A stretch of DNA of 64,000 nt from Enterococcus sp. ZJ1622 (GTDB taxonomy: Bacteria > Bacillota > Bacilli > Lactobacillales > Enterococcaceae): positions 186,001 to 250,000 of the forward strand of contig NZ_JAAKDW010000002.1 in NCBI RefSeq assembly GCF_011038845.1, read 5' to 3'. Shown one piece after another: positions 1 through 11,086 of this stretch (positions are counted from its first letter, which is position 1; every line of letters begins with the position of its first letter). The position numbers and the translations under genes are program-made. A model generated the notes under the pieces. That model was not told the DNA's origin. It saw nothing but the letters and a program-made list of their open reading frames with translations, and did not search any database.

Positions 1-906
1 TATATCGGGATGCTTGTCTGGCCGATGTTTGCCATCGGCCGTTTGTTCAACGTGCTAGAACGAGGAAATGCTTCTTATGACCGTGTCAATGAGCTTTTAC
101 ACGAAAAAACGCATATCGTGGAACGTTTAGGAGCGATCCAGACCCTTGCAAAAGGCGAAGTGAACCTCGATATCGTGAAGTTCAAGTATCCTAAAGAAGA
201 AACCCCCGCTCTAGAACAAATCAAATTTACGATCCAAAAAGGAGATACACTGGGCATCGTGGGGAAAACTGGTGCTGGAAAAACCACGATCCTCAAATTA
301 CTGATGCGGGAATACGATGATTATGAGGGAAAGATCCAAATCGACGGACGTTCGATCAAAGAATATTCTCTAGACGCTTTACTGAAATCGATTGGGTATG
401 TCCCGCAAGATCACTTTTTGTTTTCTATGACGATTCGGGACAATATACGATTTTCAGATCCTCTTCTGTCATCGGAACAAGTAGAACAAGCAGCTGCATT
501 AGCTTCGATCAACGACGAGATCAAAGCGTTACCGGAAAAGTACGATACAATGGTCGGTGAACGAGGTGTTTCCTTATCTGGTGGGCAAAAACAGCGGATC
601 TCGATTGCTCGGGCATTGATCCAGACGCCGGAACTGCTGATCTTGGATGATGCTTTGTCTGCTGTCGATGCAAAAACAGAGGAAGCTATCTTGCATAATC
701 TGAAAGAGATACGCAAAGAAAAAACCACGATCATCGCCGCCCATCGTTTGAGTAGTGTGATGCATGCGGATGAGATCATCGTGATCGATCAGGGGAAAAT
801 CATCGAACGAGGTACACATGAAGAACTTCTAGCATTAGGCGGCTGGTATGAGCGAATGTGGGAAAAACAACAGCTAGAAGCAAAAATCGAAGGAGGGGAA
901 GCGTGA
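1..906 (+). CDS. ABC exporter half-transporter, C-terminal part (left end cut by window)
   Basis: The reading frame is open to the left edge, so only the last part of the membrane domain and the whole nucleotide-binding domain are present. Seen: Walker A GKTGAGKTT, ABC signature LSGGQKQR, Walker B ending LILDDALSAVD and the switch His in AAHRLSS. Asp stands where the catalytic Glu normally follows Walker B, which marks this as the subunit with a degenerate ATP site in heterodimeric exporters (TM287/288, LmrCD, EfrAB/EfrCD type). Its stop codon TGA overlaps the ATG of the next gene by one base, so the two are translationally coupled. The pair should form one inner-membrane exporter; multidrug export is the usual role, but the substrate cannot be told from sequence. 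Confidence 0.9.
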   Translation, partial: YIGMLVWPMFAIGRLFNVLERGNASYDRVNELLHEKTHIVERLGAIQTLAKGEVNLDIVKFKYPKEETPALEQIKFTIQKGDTLGIVGKTGAGKTTILKLLMREYDDYEGKIQIDGRSIKEYSLDALLKSIGYVPQDHFLFSMTIRDNIRFSDPLLSSEQVEQAAALASINDEIKALPEKYDTMVGERGVSLSGGQKQRISIARALIQTPELLILDDALSAVDAKTEEAILHNLKEIRKEKTTIIAAHRLSSVMHADEIIVIDQGKIIERGTHEELLALGGWYERMWEKQQLEAKIEGGEA

Positions 907-2690
907 TGGAAGAAAAGTATCAGTCGGAATGGTCGAAGTCCATCCCTCTAAAAGAACAAAAACAGATCATCAAACGTTTGATGGGCTTTGCTGCGCCATT
1001 TAAACGGACCTTTGTCATTGCCATTTTGTTTGCATTGGCATTATCTGTCGTCAATATCCTGTTGCCGCGGATCATCCAGACTTTTATGGATAATCATTTA
1101 GCCAGACAATCTGCATCAACACAAGTGATTTTATTTTTTGCAGGTATGTATTTATTCGGCGTGATCGTCAAAAGTATCATCTGGTTTTTCCAATGGTACT
1201 TGTATTCGATGGCTTCACTGAAAACCTATCAGCATATCCGCGTGAAACTATTCGAAAAGCTGCATACATTAGGCATGCGGTATTTTGATCAGACGCCAGC
1301 AGGATCGACTGTTTCTAGAGTGACGAATGACACGGAAACACTGTTTGAATTCTGGTATGTATTCCTGATGGTTCTGACTGGGATCTTTGCGGTGGTCTCT
1401 TCTTTCATCGCCATGTTCCAGATCAATGGGAAAATCGCTTTGTGGAGTCTGATCTTTCTGCCTGTCTTAGGTGTAGTGATCTGGTATTATCAAAAATTCA
1501 GTTCGCGTATCTACCGAAATATGCGGGAAAAATTGAGCCAGCTGAATACGAAACTGAATGAATCGATCTCAGGCATGCGGATCATCCAGCAATTTCGCCA
1601 AGAAGCGCGTCTGGCAAAAGAATTTGAATCAGTCAATGAGGAATATCTAGCCACACGCTATGCCATGATCAAAACCAATTCGATCTTGCTCAGCCCGGTC
1701 ATCAACTTTTTGTATGCATTAGCAATCGCGATGACATTGACGTTATTCGGACTGGATGCCTTACATTCCCCAGTGGAAGTAGGATTGATCTACGCATTTA
1801 CGACCTATGTCCAAGGTTTTTTCAATCCGATGTCGCAAATGATGGATTTTTTGAGTACGTTCACTGACGGTATGGTCGCAGGAAGCCGTATCCTGAAAAT
1901 CATGGATACCGAAGAATATGCACCACAGCAAAATCCGGATGCTCACTGTGAGATCGGTTTAGGGAAAATCGAATTCCGGAATGTCAGTTTTTCTTATGAC
2001 GGGAAAAACAATGTGTTGAACAACATCTCGTTTGTTGCAAATCCAGGTGAAACGGTTGCCTTAGTCGGACATACAGGAAGCGGAAAAAGTTCGATCATCA
2101 ATGTACTGATGCGCTTTTATGAATTTTATGAAGGACAGATCCTCATCGATGATCATGATATCCGTGAATATCCGATGGAAGAGCTGCGCAAAAAAATGGG
2201 GCTTGTTTTACAAGATGCCTTTTTGTTCTATGGAGATATCGCTGGAAATATCCGAATGATGAATCCAGAAATCACAGATGAACAAATCCGGCAGGCTGCA
2301 GAATTCGTCCAAGCCAATACGTTTATCGATGAACTTCCAAAAGGATATCATTCCAAGGTGATCGAACGAGGGTCAAGCTATTCCAGTGGTCAGCGTCAGT
2401 TGATTACATTTGCACGAACGATTGTGACAGATCCTAAAATCCTAGTGTTAGATGAAGCAACTGCGAACATCGATACGGAAACAGAAGGTCTGATCCAGGA
2501 AGGACTGGAAAAAATGCGGCAGGGACGCACAACGATCGCTATTGCGCATCGTTTGTCTACGATCCGTGATGCCAATCTTATTTTAGTTTTAGATAAAGGG
2601 CATATCGTCGAACGAGGAACCCATGAGACGCTTTTAGCGCAAGAAGGGCTCTATGCAGATATGTATAAATTGCAAAGCAGTAGTGTGTGA
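906..2690 (+). CDS. ABC exporter half-transporter, partner subunit (594 aa)
   Basis: Six-helix exporter domain (about residues 35-330) followed by an ATPase domain with Walker A GHTGSGKSS, signature YSSGQRQL, Walker B LVLDEATANID and AIAHRLS. The catalytic Glu is present, but the signature lacks the second conserved Gly pattern (SSGQ instead of SGGQ). Together with the Asp variant in the upstream subunit this gives one consensus and one degenerate ATP site, as in known heterodimers. The start at ATG 906 is chosen over an in-frame upstream start because GGAGGGG lies about 8 nt before it and the coupling to the upstream stop is tight. No terminator-like hairpin separates the two genes. Confidence 0.92.
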   Translation: MEEKYQSEWSKSIPLKEQKQIIKRLMGFAAPFKRTFVIAILFALALSVVNILLPRIIQTFMDNHLARQSASTQVILFFAGMYLFGVIVKSIIWFFQWYLYSMASLKTYQHIRVKLFEKLHTLGMRYFDQTPAGSTVSRVTNDTETLFEFWYVFLMVLTGIFAVVSSFIAMFQINGKIALWSLIFLPVLGVVIWYYQKFSSRIYRNMREKLSQLNTKLNESISGMRIIQQFRQEARLAKEFESVNEEYLATRYAMIKTNSILLSPVINFLYALAIAMTLTLFGLDALHSPVEVGLIYAFTTYVQGFFNPMSQMMDFLSTFTDGMVAGSRILKIMDTEEYAPQQNPDAHCEIGLGKIEFRNVSFSYDGKNNVLNNISFVANPGETVALVGHTGSGKSSIINVLMRFYEFYEGQILIDDHDIREYPMEELRKKMGLVLQDAFLFYGDIAGNIRMMNPEITDEQIRQAAEFVQANTFIDELPKGYHSKVIERGSSYSSGQRQLITFARTIVTDPKILVLDEATANIDTETEGLIQEGLEKMRQGRTTIAIAHRLSTIRDANLILVLDKGHIVERGTHETLLAQEGLYADMYKLQSSSV

Positions 2691-2781
2691 GAAGAGATTG
2701 TAAAAACAGCTTTTCATTTTTTCCTGTTTCCTGCCCTTATCAGTATATGCAACCTAACAGAATCGTCTAACGTTCCCTCTA

Positions 2782-2818
2782 AGAAAGCGTTGACAAAACT
2801 GATTGCTTTCGATAGTAT
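2782..2818 (+). promoter_or_regulatory. Promoter of the beta-glucoside operon with overlapping cre site
   Basis: A -35 TTGACA (2790-2795) and -10 TAGTAT (2813-2818) are separated by 17 nt. The 14-mer AGAAAGCGTTGACA (2782-2795) matches the CcpA catabolite-responsive element TGWAANCGNTNWCA at 13 of 14 positions and contains the -35 box. CcpA binding there would block polymerase, so glucose repression of this operon is a reasonable inference. Confidence 0.8.
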
Positions 2819-2837
2819 AAAGAAAAAGATACAACTT

Positions 2838-2917
2838 GGATAGTGATTGCCTGATGCAAGCTAAACCTGATGAGTCTCCCATGTATGACATGGATGGCTT
2901 TTTGGGTTTTTCTTTTT
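2838..2917 (+). promoter_or_regulatory. RAT antiterminator site and overlapping terminator (LicT/BglG type)
   Basis: The leader starts with GGATAGTGATTGC and continues to CAAGCTAAACCT (2838-2868), closely resembling the ribonucleic antiterminator of licT/bgl operons. The AAACC at its 3' side can instead pair with GGTTT (about 2905-2909), followed by T-rich sequence, to form a terminator. A perfect hairpin CCATGT-ATG-ACATGG (2879-2893) sits between. The antiterminator encoded next would bind the RAT when beta-glucoside is present and allow read-through. Confidence 0.8.
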
Positions 2918-2958
2918 GTTTTGGATACAGTTCTATGTATCACGGAAAGGAGAAAAAT

Positions 2959-3807
2959 ATGCTGATTGAGAAAGTACTGAATAATAACGTCGTAATAACT
3001 AGGGATGAGAGAGATCGTGAAATGATCGTGATGGGGAAAGGACTGGCATTCAAAAAGAAAGTGGGTGATCCGATTCTCGATTCATGCATCGACAAAAAAT
3101 TCCAGTTGGCAGATGACGGACTTTCACGTCAGTTTCAGGAACTGGCACAAGCGATCCCCCTTGAGTACTTAGAAATATCTTGTGAAATCATTGAACATAC
3201 AAAAGAGGCTCTGCAAGTCCATTTGAATGAGTCCGTGTATATTTCATTGACAGACCACTTATATACGGCGATCGAACGCCATAAAATGGGGGTCTTTGTA
3301 CCAAATGTATTGCTCTATGACATCAAACAGTTGTTTCCTAAAGAATATGCTATCGGAAAAAAGACAGTAGATAAAATTTCAGATACATACAACATTATGT
3401 TATCAGAAGATGAAGCCGGATTCATCGCATTGCATCTTGTCAATGCACAAAGCATCCAAAGCCAGCAAGATAACACCTACCTGTTTACCACAACGATACA
3501 GGATATTCTAAATATCGTCCGCTATTACTACAGGATCACATTCGATGAAGACTCGATCCATTTTTTTCGATTCGTCACACATCTGCGTTTCTTCTTGACA
3601 CGTGTGCTAGACGGAACGAAACCAGAAGAAGAAGTTTCTGAGGAATTGTTCCAGATCATCCAGAAAAAATATGGGGATACTTTTGGCTGCGTGGAGAAAA
3701 TAGCAGACTTTTTAGCCGGAGCATTCGATTATCAGATGTCAAAGGACGAAAAAATGTATTTAACGATCCATACTGCGCGTTTAGTGCATGAGAATCGTTG
3801 TAAATAA
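2959..3807 (+). CDS. licT: LicT/BglG-family transcriptional antiterminator (282 aa)
   Basis: An RNA-binding CAT domain (residues 1-55, starting MLIEKVLNNNVVI) is followed by two PTS regulation domains. The four regulatory histidines fall at H100, H159, H208 and H271, almost the same positions as in B. subtilis LicT. By family knowledge EIIB/EIIC phosphorylates PRD1 to inactivate the protein when sugar is absent, while HPr phosphorylates PRD2 to activate it. The start at ATG 2959 follows GGAAAGGAG; the longer open frame begins inside the terminator leader and is rejected. It precedes its target transporter gene, the usual arrangement. Confidence 0.93.
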   Translation: MLIEKVLNNNVVITRDERDREMIVMGKGLAFKKKVGDPILDSCIDKKFQLADDGLSRQFQELAQAIPLEYLEISCEIIEHTKEALQVHLNESVYISLTDHLYTAIERHKMGVFVPNVLLYDIKQLFPKEYAIGKKTVDKISDTYNIMLSEDEAGFIALHLVNAQSIQSQQDNTYLFTTTIQDILNIVRYYYRITFDEDSIHFFRFVTHLRFFLTRVLDGTKPEEEVSEELFQIIQKKYGDTFGCVEKIADFLAGAFDYQMSKDEKMYLTIHTARLVHENRCK

Positions 3808-3901
3808 ATAAAAAAGGAGGAGAAAATTAGCAAGAAAGTACGAAGAGGGTAGTGACATTCAGTTGGCTAAACCTTCCACTAATCAATTGGAGGGAATAGA
3901 A

Positions 3902-5782
3902 ATGGGGAAATATCAGGAATTAGCAGAAACAATCGTAAAGAATATCGGAGGAAAAGAAAATATTCGTAGTTTGACACACTGTGTGACGCGTCTTCGTTTC
4001 AAATTGAAAGAGGAAAACAAAGCAGAAGATGACCTTCTGAAAAAGATGGATGGAGTCGTCACGATTATGAAAAGCGGCGGGCAATATCAAGTAGTCATCG
4101 GAAATCATGTGCCGGATGTCTATGCAGAAGTACTGACAGCAGCAGGGATTTCTGACGAAGCAGAAGAAGAGGAGCCTTCAAGCAGCAATCTGTTCAATCG
4201 GCTGATCGATATCTTGAGTGGTTGTTTCCAGCCTTTTTTAGGTGCTCTAGCTGCGGCGGGAATGGTCAAAGGGCTGAATGCTTTGTTCTTGTTTCTTAAA
4301 TTTTACACGGAAGGATCAGGCACGTATATCATGCTGAATGGGATAGGAGATGCGATCTTTTATTTCATGCCAGTGATCTTGGGATACACAGCAGCGAAAA
4401 AATTTCATCTGAATCCGATGGTGGGGATCGTGATCGGTGCAGCACTTTGTTATCCCGCTGTACAGAAGACGGCGCTGCAAAGCGGTTTGCCTGATGGCAG
4501 TCCTGCCCCTTACAGCTTGCTAGGTCTTCCCGCTTATGAAACGTTTTTGGGTATCCCATGGGTAGGCGGCAGTTACACCAGTAGCGTCGTGCCTGTTATC
4601 TTCATTATCGCGTTTGCCGGACAAGTCCAAAAAATGGCCAAGAAATGGATCCCTGCGGTCGTCCAGACCTTTCTGGTTCCTTTTTCTGTATTATTGATTG
4701 CACTTCCTGCTGGCTTTTTGATCATCGGTCCGATCGTTAGTATACTGACAGATTTACTAAGTACAGGTTTCCAAGCGCTGATGGATTTTTCTCCTGCGAT
4801 GTATGGGGCAGTTTTAGGGTTCCTTTGGCAAGTACTGGTGATTTTCGGACTTCATTGGAGCATTATCCCTCTTTCGATCATGCAGTTAGCGCAAAACGGA
4901 TGGAGTCAGATGCTAGTAGGTGTTTATGGCGCAAGTTTTGCACAGACAGCAGTAGTATTGGCGATGTACTTCAAATTCAAGGATAAAAAAATGAAGGCAC
5001 TTTGCATGCCAGCTGTGATCTCAGGCATCTTTGGTGTAACAGAACCGGCCATTTATGGGATCACCTTACCGAAGAAGACGCCATTTATTTACTCAATGAT
5101 TGGCGGTGCCATTTCAGGAATCTATTTGATGGCGTCTGGCACAACCAGCTATACGATGGGTGGATTAGGGATTTTTGGCGTAGTCAATTACATCACGGAC
5201 TCAGATGCTAGCGGAATGTTCCAAGCATTTATCGGCATCGCGATTGCTTCAGTGATCGGGTTTTCACTGACCTTTTTCTTTTGGAAGGATGAAGCAGATG
5301 AAACAGATGATGTATCGGAACGAGCAGGAAAAGAAATTGTAAAAACACCGATACAAGGACAGATTGCTCCGCTAAATACTGCAAAAGATGCAGCTTTCGC
5401 CCAAGGAACATTAGGGCGAGGAATCTTGATCTACCCGGAAAAAGGGGAAGTACGCGCCCCTTTTGATGGCACAGTCATGACCCTTTTCCCAACGAAACAC
5501 GCTATCGGGCTCGTTTCTGAAACAGGTTTGGAATTGCTGATCCATGTCGGGTTAGACACTGTGCAGCTGGAAGGGAAATATTTTGAAAGTCTGGTACAGC
5601 AAGGAGACGAAGTGAAACAAGGTGATCTGCTGATCCGATTCGACAAAAAGAAGATCGAAAAGGAAGGGTACAGTTTAGAAACACCTGTGATTGTTACCAA
5701 TGATGCGGATTACTTAGATATTCTGGAAAATCAGGGGAAGACGGTCGGGCCAGATGATGAACTCATTACTGCACTGACCTGA
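3902..5782 (+). CDS. bglP: Beta-glucoside PTS transporter EIIBCA (626 aa)
   Basis: One polypeptide carries EIIB (phosphocysteine near C27 in SLTHCVTRLRF), a multi-helix EIIC of about 330 residues, and EIIA at the C-terminus (phospho-His in LLIHVGLDTV, near residue 548). It imports and phosphorylates aryl- or alkyl-beta-glucosides such as salicin, arbutin or cellobiose. The ATG at 3902 has AATTGGAGGGAAT in front and is preferred to a TTG at 3863. It belongs to the LicT-controlled transcript. The phosphorylated sugar is presumably hydrolysed by the GH4 and GH1 enzymes encoded downstream. Confidence 0.93.
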   Translation: MGKYQELAETIVKNIGGKENIRSLTHCVTRLRFKLKEENKAEDDLLKKMDGVVTIMKSGGQYQVVIGNHVPDVYAEVLTAAGISDEAEEEEPSSSNLFNRLIDILSGCFQPFLGALAAAGMVKGLNALFLFLKFYTEGSGTYIMLNGIGDAIFYFMPVILGYTAAKKFHLNPMVGIVIGAALCYPAVQKTALQSGLPDGSPAPYSLLGLPAYETFLGIPWVGGSYTSSVVPVIFIIAFAGQVQKMAKKWIPAVVQTFLVPFSVLLIALPAGFLIIGPIVSILTDLLSTGFQALMDFSPAMYGAVLGFLWQVLVIFGLHWSIIPLSIMQLAQNGWSQMLVGVYGASFAQTAVVLAMYFKFKDKKMKALCMPAVISGIFGVTEPAIYGITLPKKTPFIYSMIGGAISGIYLMASGTTSYTMGGLGIFGVVNYITDSDASGMFQAFIGIAIASVIGFSLTFFFWKDEADETDDVSERAGKEIVKTPIQGQIAPLNTAKDAAFAQGTLGRGILIYPEKGEVRAPFDGTVMTLFPTKHAIGLVSETGLELLIHVGLDTVQLEGKYFESLVQQGDEVKQGDLLIRFDKKKIEKEGYSLETPVIVTNDADYLDILENQGKTVGPDDELITALT

Positions 5783-5825
5783 GCCGTTGATCGCATCAGG
5801 AGAATTGAATGGCGTAACCAGTCGT

Positions 5826-6728
5826 TTAATCCACTTCTTTATTATCGAAATCGAAAGGTTCTTTCATGATGGCCGAACTGATGGGGCGTTTATCGAATTT
5901 TTGACCTACAGAAATCAGATGTGCAAGGTTCTGCTGATAATTCTCAGCGAAGACGCAACTGTATAACACATCTAACAGATAACAGATCGAAGTATTGATC
6001 GTGAAGTTTCCGATTTTTGAATACAGTCGCTCACGTGTCGTAAGATGCAAAGCGGCTGTACTCATTGAAGATAGCGTGGAATCCCCGATGCTAGTCAAAG
6101 CTAAAATCGGGACATCGTTTTGTTGCAATATTTCTGCGGTACGAAGGATCACTTTGTTTTCACCCGTATAAGAAATCAGGATCGCACACATATCGCTCGT
6201 GCAATTGTAAGCTTCATAGAACGATTCGCCAAAAGTGGTGACGATCGTGACGTCCATTTTGATGCGCTTCATTTTCAGCATGAAATCTTGAGAGATCAAG
6301 GTATTCGAATTACTAGCGAAGATCACGATTTTTTTTGCCTGAAGCAGTAAGTACTTGGCTTTTTGCAATTGGTCATGATGGATGAGTGAAAGCGTATCTT
6401 GGATAGTCATTTGTTCCAAAGAAGCCATTTTGTTTGCGATCGTCATGATGCCGTCTGTGGTGGAAAAAGGAAGATTCGCATCTACGTCTTGAAAATTCCC
6501 TTCGAGATAAGCCATCTCAGCTAAAAAAGCATTGCGGAAACTGACCCAGCCGTCAAAGCCCACTTTTTTTGCTATACGGATGAGTGTCGATGGGTGGACA
6601 TAGCATTTGTCGGCGATCTCTTGGATGGTCATTTCGCTAAGCGCAGGAGAATCGGTCAATAAAAACTGGACCACTTCATTTTCTGAAGGGGAAAAGGAGA
6701 TTTCTTTGATTTTTTCGCGTAATAACAT
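5826..6728 (-). CDS. RpiR/MurR-family sugar-phosphate regulator (300 aa)
   Basis: The N-terminal helix-turn-helix (about residues 1-75; MTIQEIADKCYVHPSTLIRI) is joined to a SIS sugar-phosphate-binding domain (about 120-260; VIFASNSNTLISQDF). It is transcribed divergently from the phospho-glucosidase genes, so it probably controls them in response to a phosphorylated sugar. The ATG at 6728 is preceded on the minus strand by GAAGAAGG at good spacing; the upstream extension lacks a ribosome site. Whether it represses or activates is not visible. Confidence 0.88.
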   Translation of the reverse strand: MLLREKIKEISFSPSENEVVQFLLTDSPALSEMTIQEIADKCYVHPSTLIRIAKKVGFDGWVSFRNAFLAEMAYLEGNFQDVDANLPFSTTDGIMTIANKMASLEQMTIQDTLSLIHHDQLQKAKYLLLQAKKIVIFASNSNTLISQDFMLKMKRIKMDVTIVTTFGESFYEAYNCTSDMCAILISYTGENKVILRTAEILQQNDVPILALTSIGDSTLSSMSTAALHLTTRERLYSKIGNFTINTSICYLLDVLYSCVFAENYQQNLAHLISVGQKFDKRPISSAIMKEPFDFDNKEVD

Positions 6729-6772
6729 ATGGATACCTTCTTCTGTTTTTTTTACGTAAATTATAACTTTTT

Positions 6773-6929
6773 TGAAAACGATTTGTAAACGCATTTATCT
6801 GCTATAACTTAAAAAAAACATTTTTTTGACAAAGTATTTACAAAAATACAGCTCAAAATGCTTCTTTTTGTAAACGCTACTGGAAAGAAACGGTTTCCTA
6901 TTGTCTGTTTTGTTTACAAAAATGATAAT
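6773..6929 (+). promoter_or_regulatory. Divergent control region: cre-like half sites, operator palindrome, promoter
   Basis: TGAAAACGATTTGT (6773-6786) and TGTAAACGCTACTG (6869-6882) resemble CcpA cre sites at 12 and about 11 of 14 positions. GAAAC-G-GTTTC (6887-6897) is a perfect palindrome and a candidate RpiR operator. Downstream, TTGTCT (6901-6906) and GATAAT (6924-6929) with a 17-nt spacer form a plausible promoter that gives a short leader to ATG 6960. A TTGACA at 6826-6831 has no convincing -10. Confidence 0.5.
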
Positions 6930-6959
6930 GGATATGTAAAAAAGAAAAGGAGTGAGCTT

Positions 6960-9796
<2,837 letters not shown>

Positions 9797-9807
9797 AGGT
9801 TTCTTAA

Positions 9808-9887
9808 AAAAGTCTATTGTTTTTACGCAGTTTATTCGAGTATAATAAATCTATTCGAAAGCTGCGAGCAGAACAATAGACTTTTTT
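9808..9887 (+). terminator. Long hairpin terminator with the trxB promoter inside its loop
   Basis: AAAAAGTCTATTGTT (9808-9822) is exactly complementary to AACAATAGACTTTTT (9871-9885), followed by more T. The 48-nt loop holds a second stem CGCAG/CTGCG and the promoter-like pair TTGTTT (9817-9822) and TATAAT (9841-9846), 18 nt apart. Transcripts coming from upstream would carry both arms and stop. Transcripts starting near 9853 would contain only the right arm. Confidence 0.75.
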
Positions 9888-9901
9888 TCTTATTGGCTGT
9901 A

Positions 9902-9915
9902 AAGTAAGCTTACTT
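9902..9915. promoter_or_regulatory. 14-bp perfect palindrome in the trxB leader
   Basis: AAGTAAGCTTACTT is self-complementary and lies about 10 nt before the GGAGG of trxB. It could be a protein-binding site or a small hairpin near the ribosome site; no known consensus is recognised. Confidence 0.4.
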
Positions 9916-9939
9916 GATTTTAAACGGAGGAATGTACAT

Positions 9940-10869
9940 ATGTATGATGTAATCGTGATTGGCGCCGGTCCTGCAGGGATGACTGCTGCGTTATATGCTT
10001 CACGTTCAAACTTATCTGTATTGATGATCGAACAAGGAGCGCCTGGCGGACAAATGAACAATACAGCAGAAATCGAAAACTACCCAGGGTTCGATTCGAT
10101 CATGGGACCAGATCTGGCTTACAAAATGTATGAAGGCGTAACAAGATTCGGGACAGAAAATGCGTACGGAATCGTACAAGACATCAAGGATCATGGCAGT
10201 CACAAAGAAGTCATCTGTGAGGATAAAAGCTATGAAGGAAAGACCGTCATCATCGCAACAGGCTGTATCCACCGTAAACTAGGTGTTCCGGGCGAAGAAG
10301 AATTTGCCGGTCGTGGCGTTTCTTATTGTGCCGTCTGTGATGGTGCCTTTTTCCGAAACAAACGCTTAGTCGTGATCGGCGGCGGCGACTCAGCAGTAGA
10401 AGAAGCGATCTATTTGACGCAATTTGCTTCAGAAGTCGTGATCGTTCATCGCAGAGACGAATTACGCGCACAAAAAATCATCCAGGACCGTGCATTTGCC
10501 AACGAAAAGATTTCTTTCGTCTGGGATACTGTGGTAGATGAAATCATAGGAAACGACATGGTCGTAACCGGTGTTAAAGCACGTAACGTGAAAACAGGGA
10601 ATGAATTCGATCTAGCAGCAGACGGTGTCTTCATCTATGTTGGTCTTGACCCATTGACTGCACCATTTAGAGAAGCAGGCTTGACGAATGAAGCTGGCTG
10701 GATTCCAACAGATCATGAGATGAAAACAAACATGCTTGGTGTATTTGCGATCGGGGATGTTCGTGAAAAAGATTTACGTCAAATCACCACAGCAGTCGGA
10801 GATGGCGGGATCGCTGGACAACAAGTATACAAATACTTGGAATCACTGGAAGAAACAACGAAATCGTAA
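9940..10869 (+). CDS. trxB: Thioredoxin reductase (309 aa)
   Basis: The protein has the FAD motif GAGPAG (residues 8-13), redox pair C130-A-V-C133 (CAVCDG), NADPH motif GGGDSA and the C-terminal FAD motif GVFAIGDVR. It passes electrons from NADPH to thioredoxin in the cytoplasm. Length and order of domains match low-molecular-weight bacterial TrxB. ATG 9940 has GGAGG 9 nt upstream. The gene stands alone between two terminators and has its own promoter at 9817-9846. Confidence 0.97.
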   Translation: MYDVIVIGAGPAGMTAALYASRSNLSVLMIEQGAPGGQMNNTAEIENYPGFDSIMGPDLAYKMYEGVTRFGTENAYGIVQDIKDHGSHKEVICEDKSYEGKTVIIATGCIHRKLGVPGEEEFAGRGVSYCAVCDGAFFRNKRLVVIGGGDSAVEEAIYLTQFASEVVIVHRRDELRAQKIIQDRAFANEKISFVWDTVVDEIIGNDMVVTGVKARNVKTGNEFDLAADGVFIYVGLDPLTAPFREAGLTNEAGWIPTDHEMKTNMLGVFAIGDVREKDLRQITTAVGDGGIAGQQVYKYLESLEETTKS

Positions 10870-10881
10870 TAAATAAATAAG

Positions 10882-10924
10882 AAGAGTAAAAGGGCAGGAT
10901 GACTTGTTCTTTTACTCTTTTTTT
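10882..10924 (+). terminator. Rho-independent terminator after trxB
   Basis: AAGAGTAAAAG (10882-10892) pairs with CTTTTACTCTT (10909-10919), followed by a T run. Confidence 0.9.
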
Positions 10925-11040
10925 CTGTGCTGAAAGTAAGCTGCTTGTGAGTTTTTTTCTTTTACAATCATTTTTAACGTCCGGTTTTTCTTGATTTTCC
11001 CGGATTTTTGGTCCTCATACTTTCATATCTAATAGGTGAA

Positions 11041-11049
11041 TGCTATACT
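11041..11049 (+). promoter_or_regulatory. Extended -10 promoter of pgcA
   Basis: TGCTATACT is an extended -10 element (TG-N-TATACT). No good -35 is seen at the usual distance, which is common for extended -10 promoters. It gives a leader of about 30 nt to ATG 11087. Confidence 0.55.
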
Positions 11050-11086
11050 TAGGAAGAACCATAATTTAGAAAGAGGTGTTATTTTC

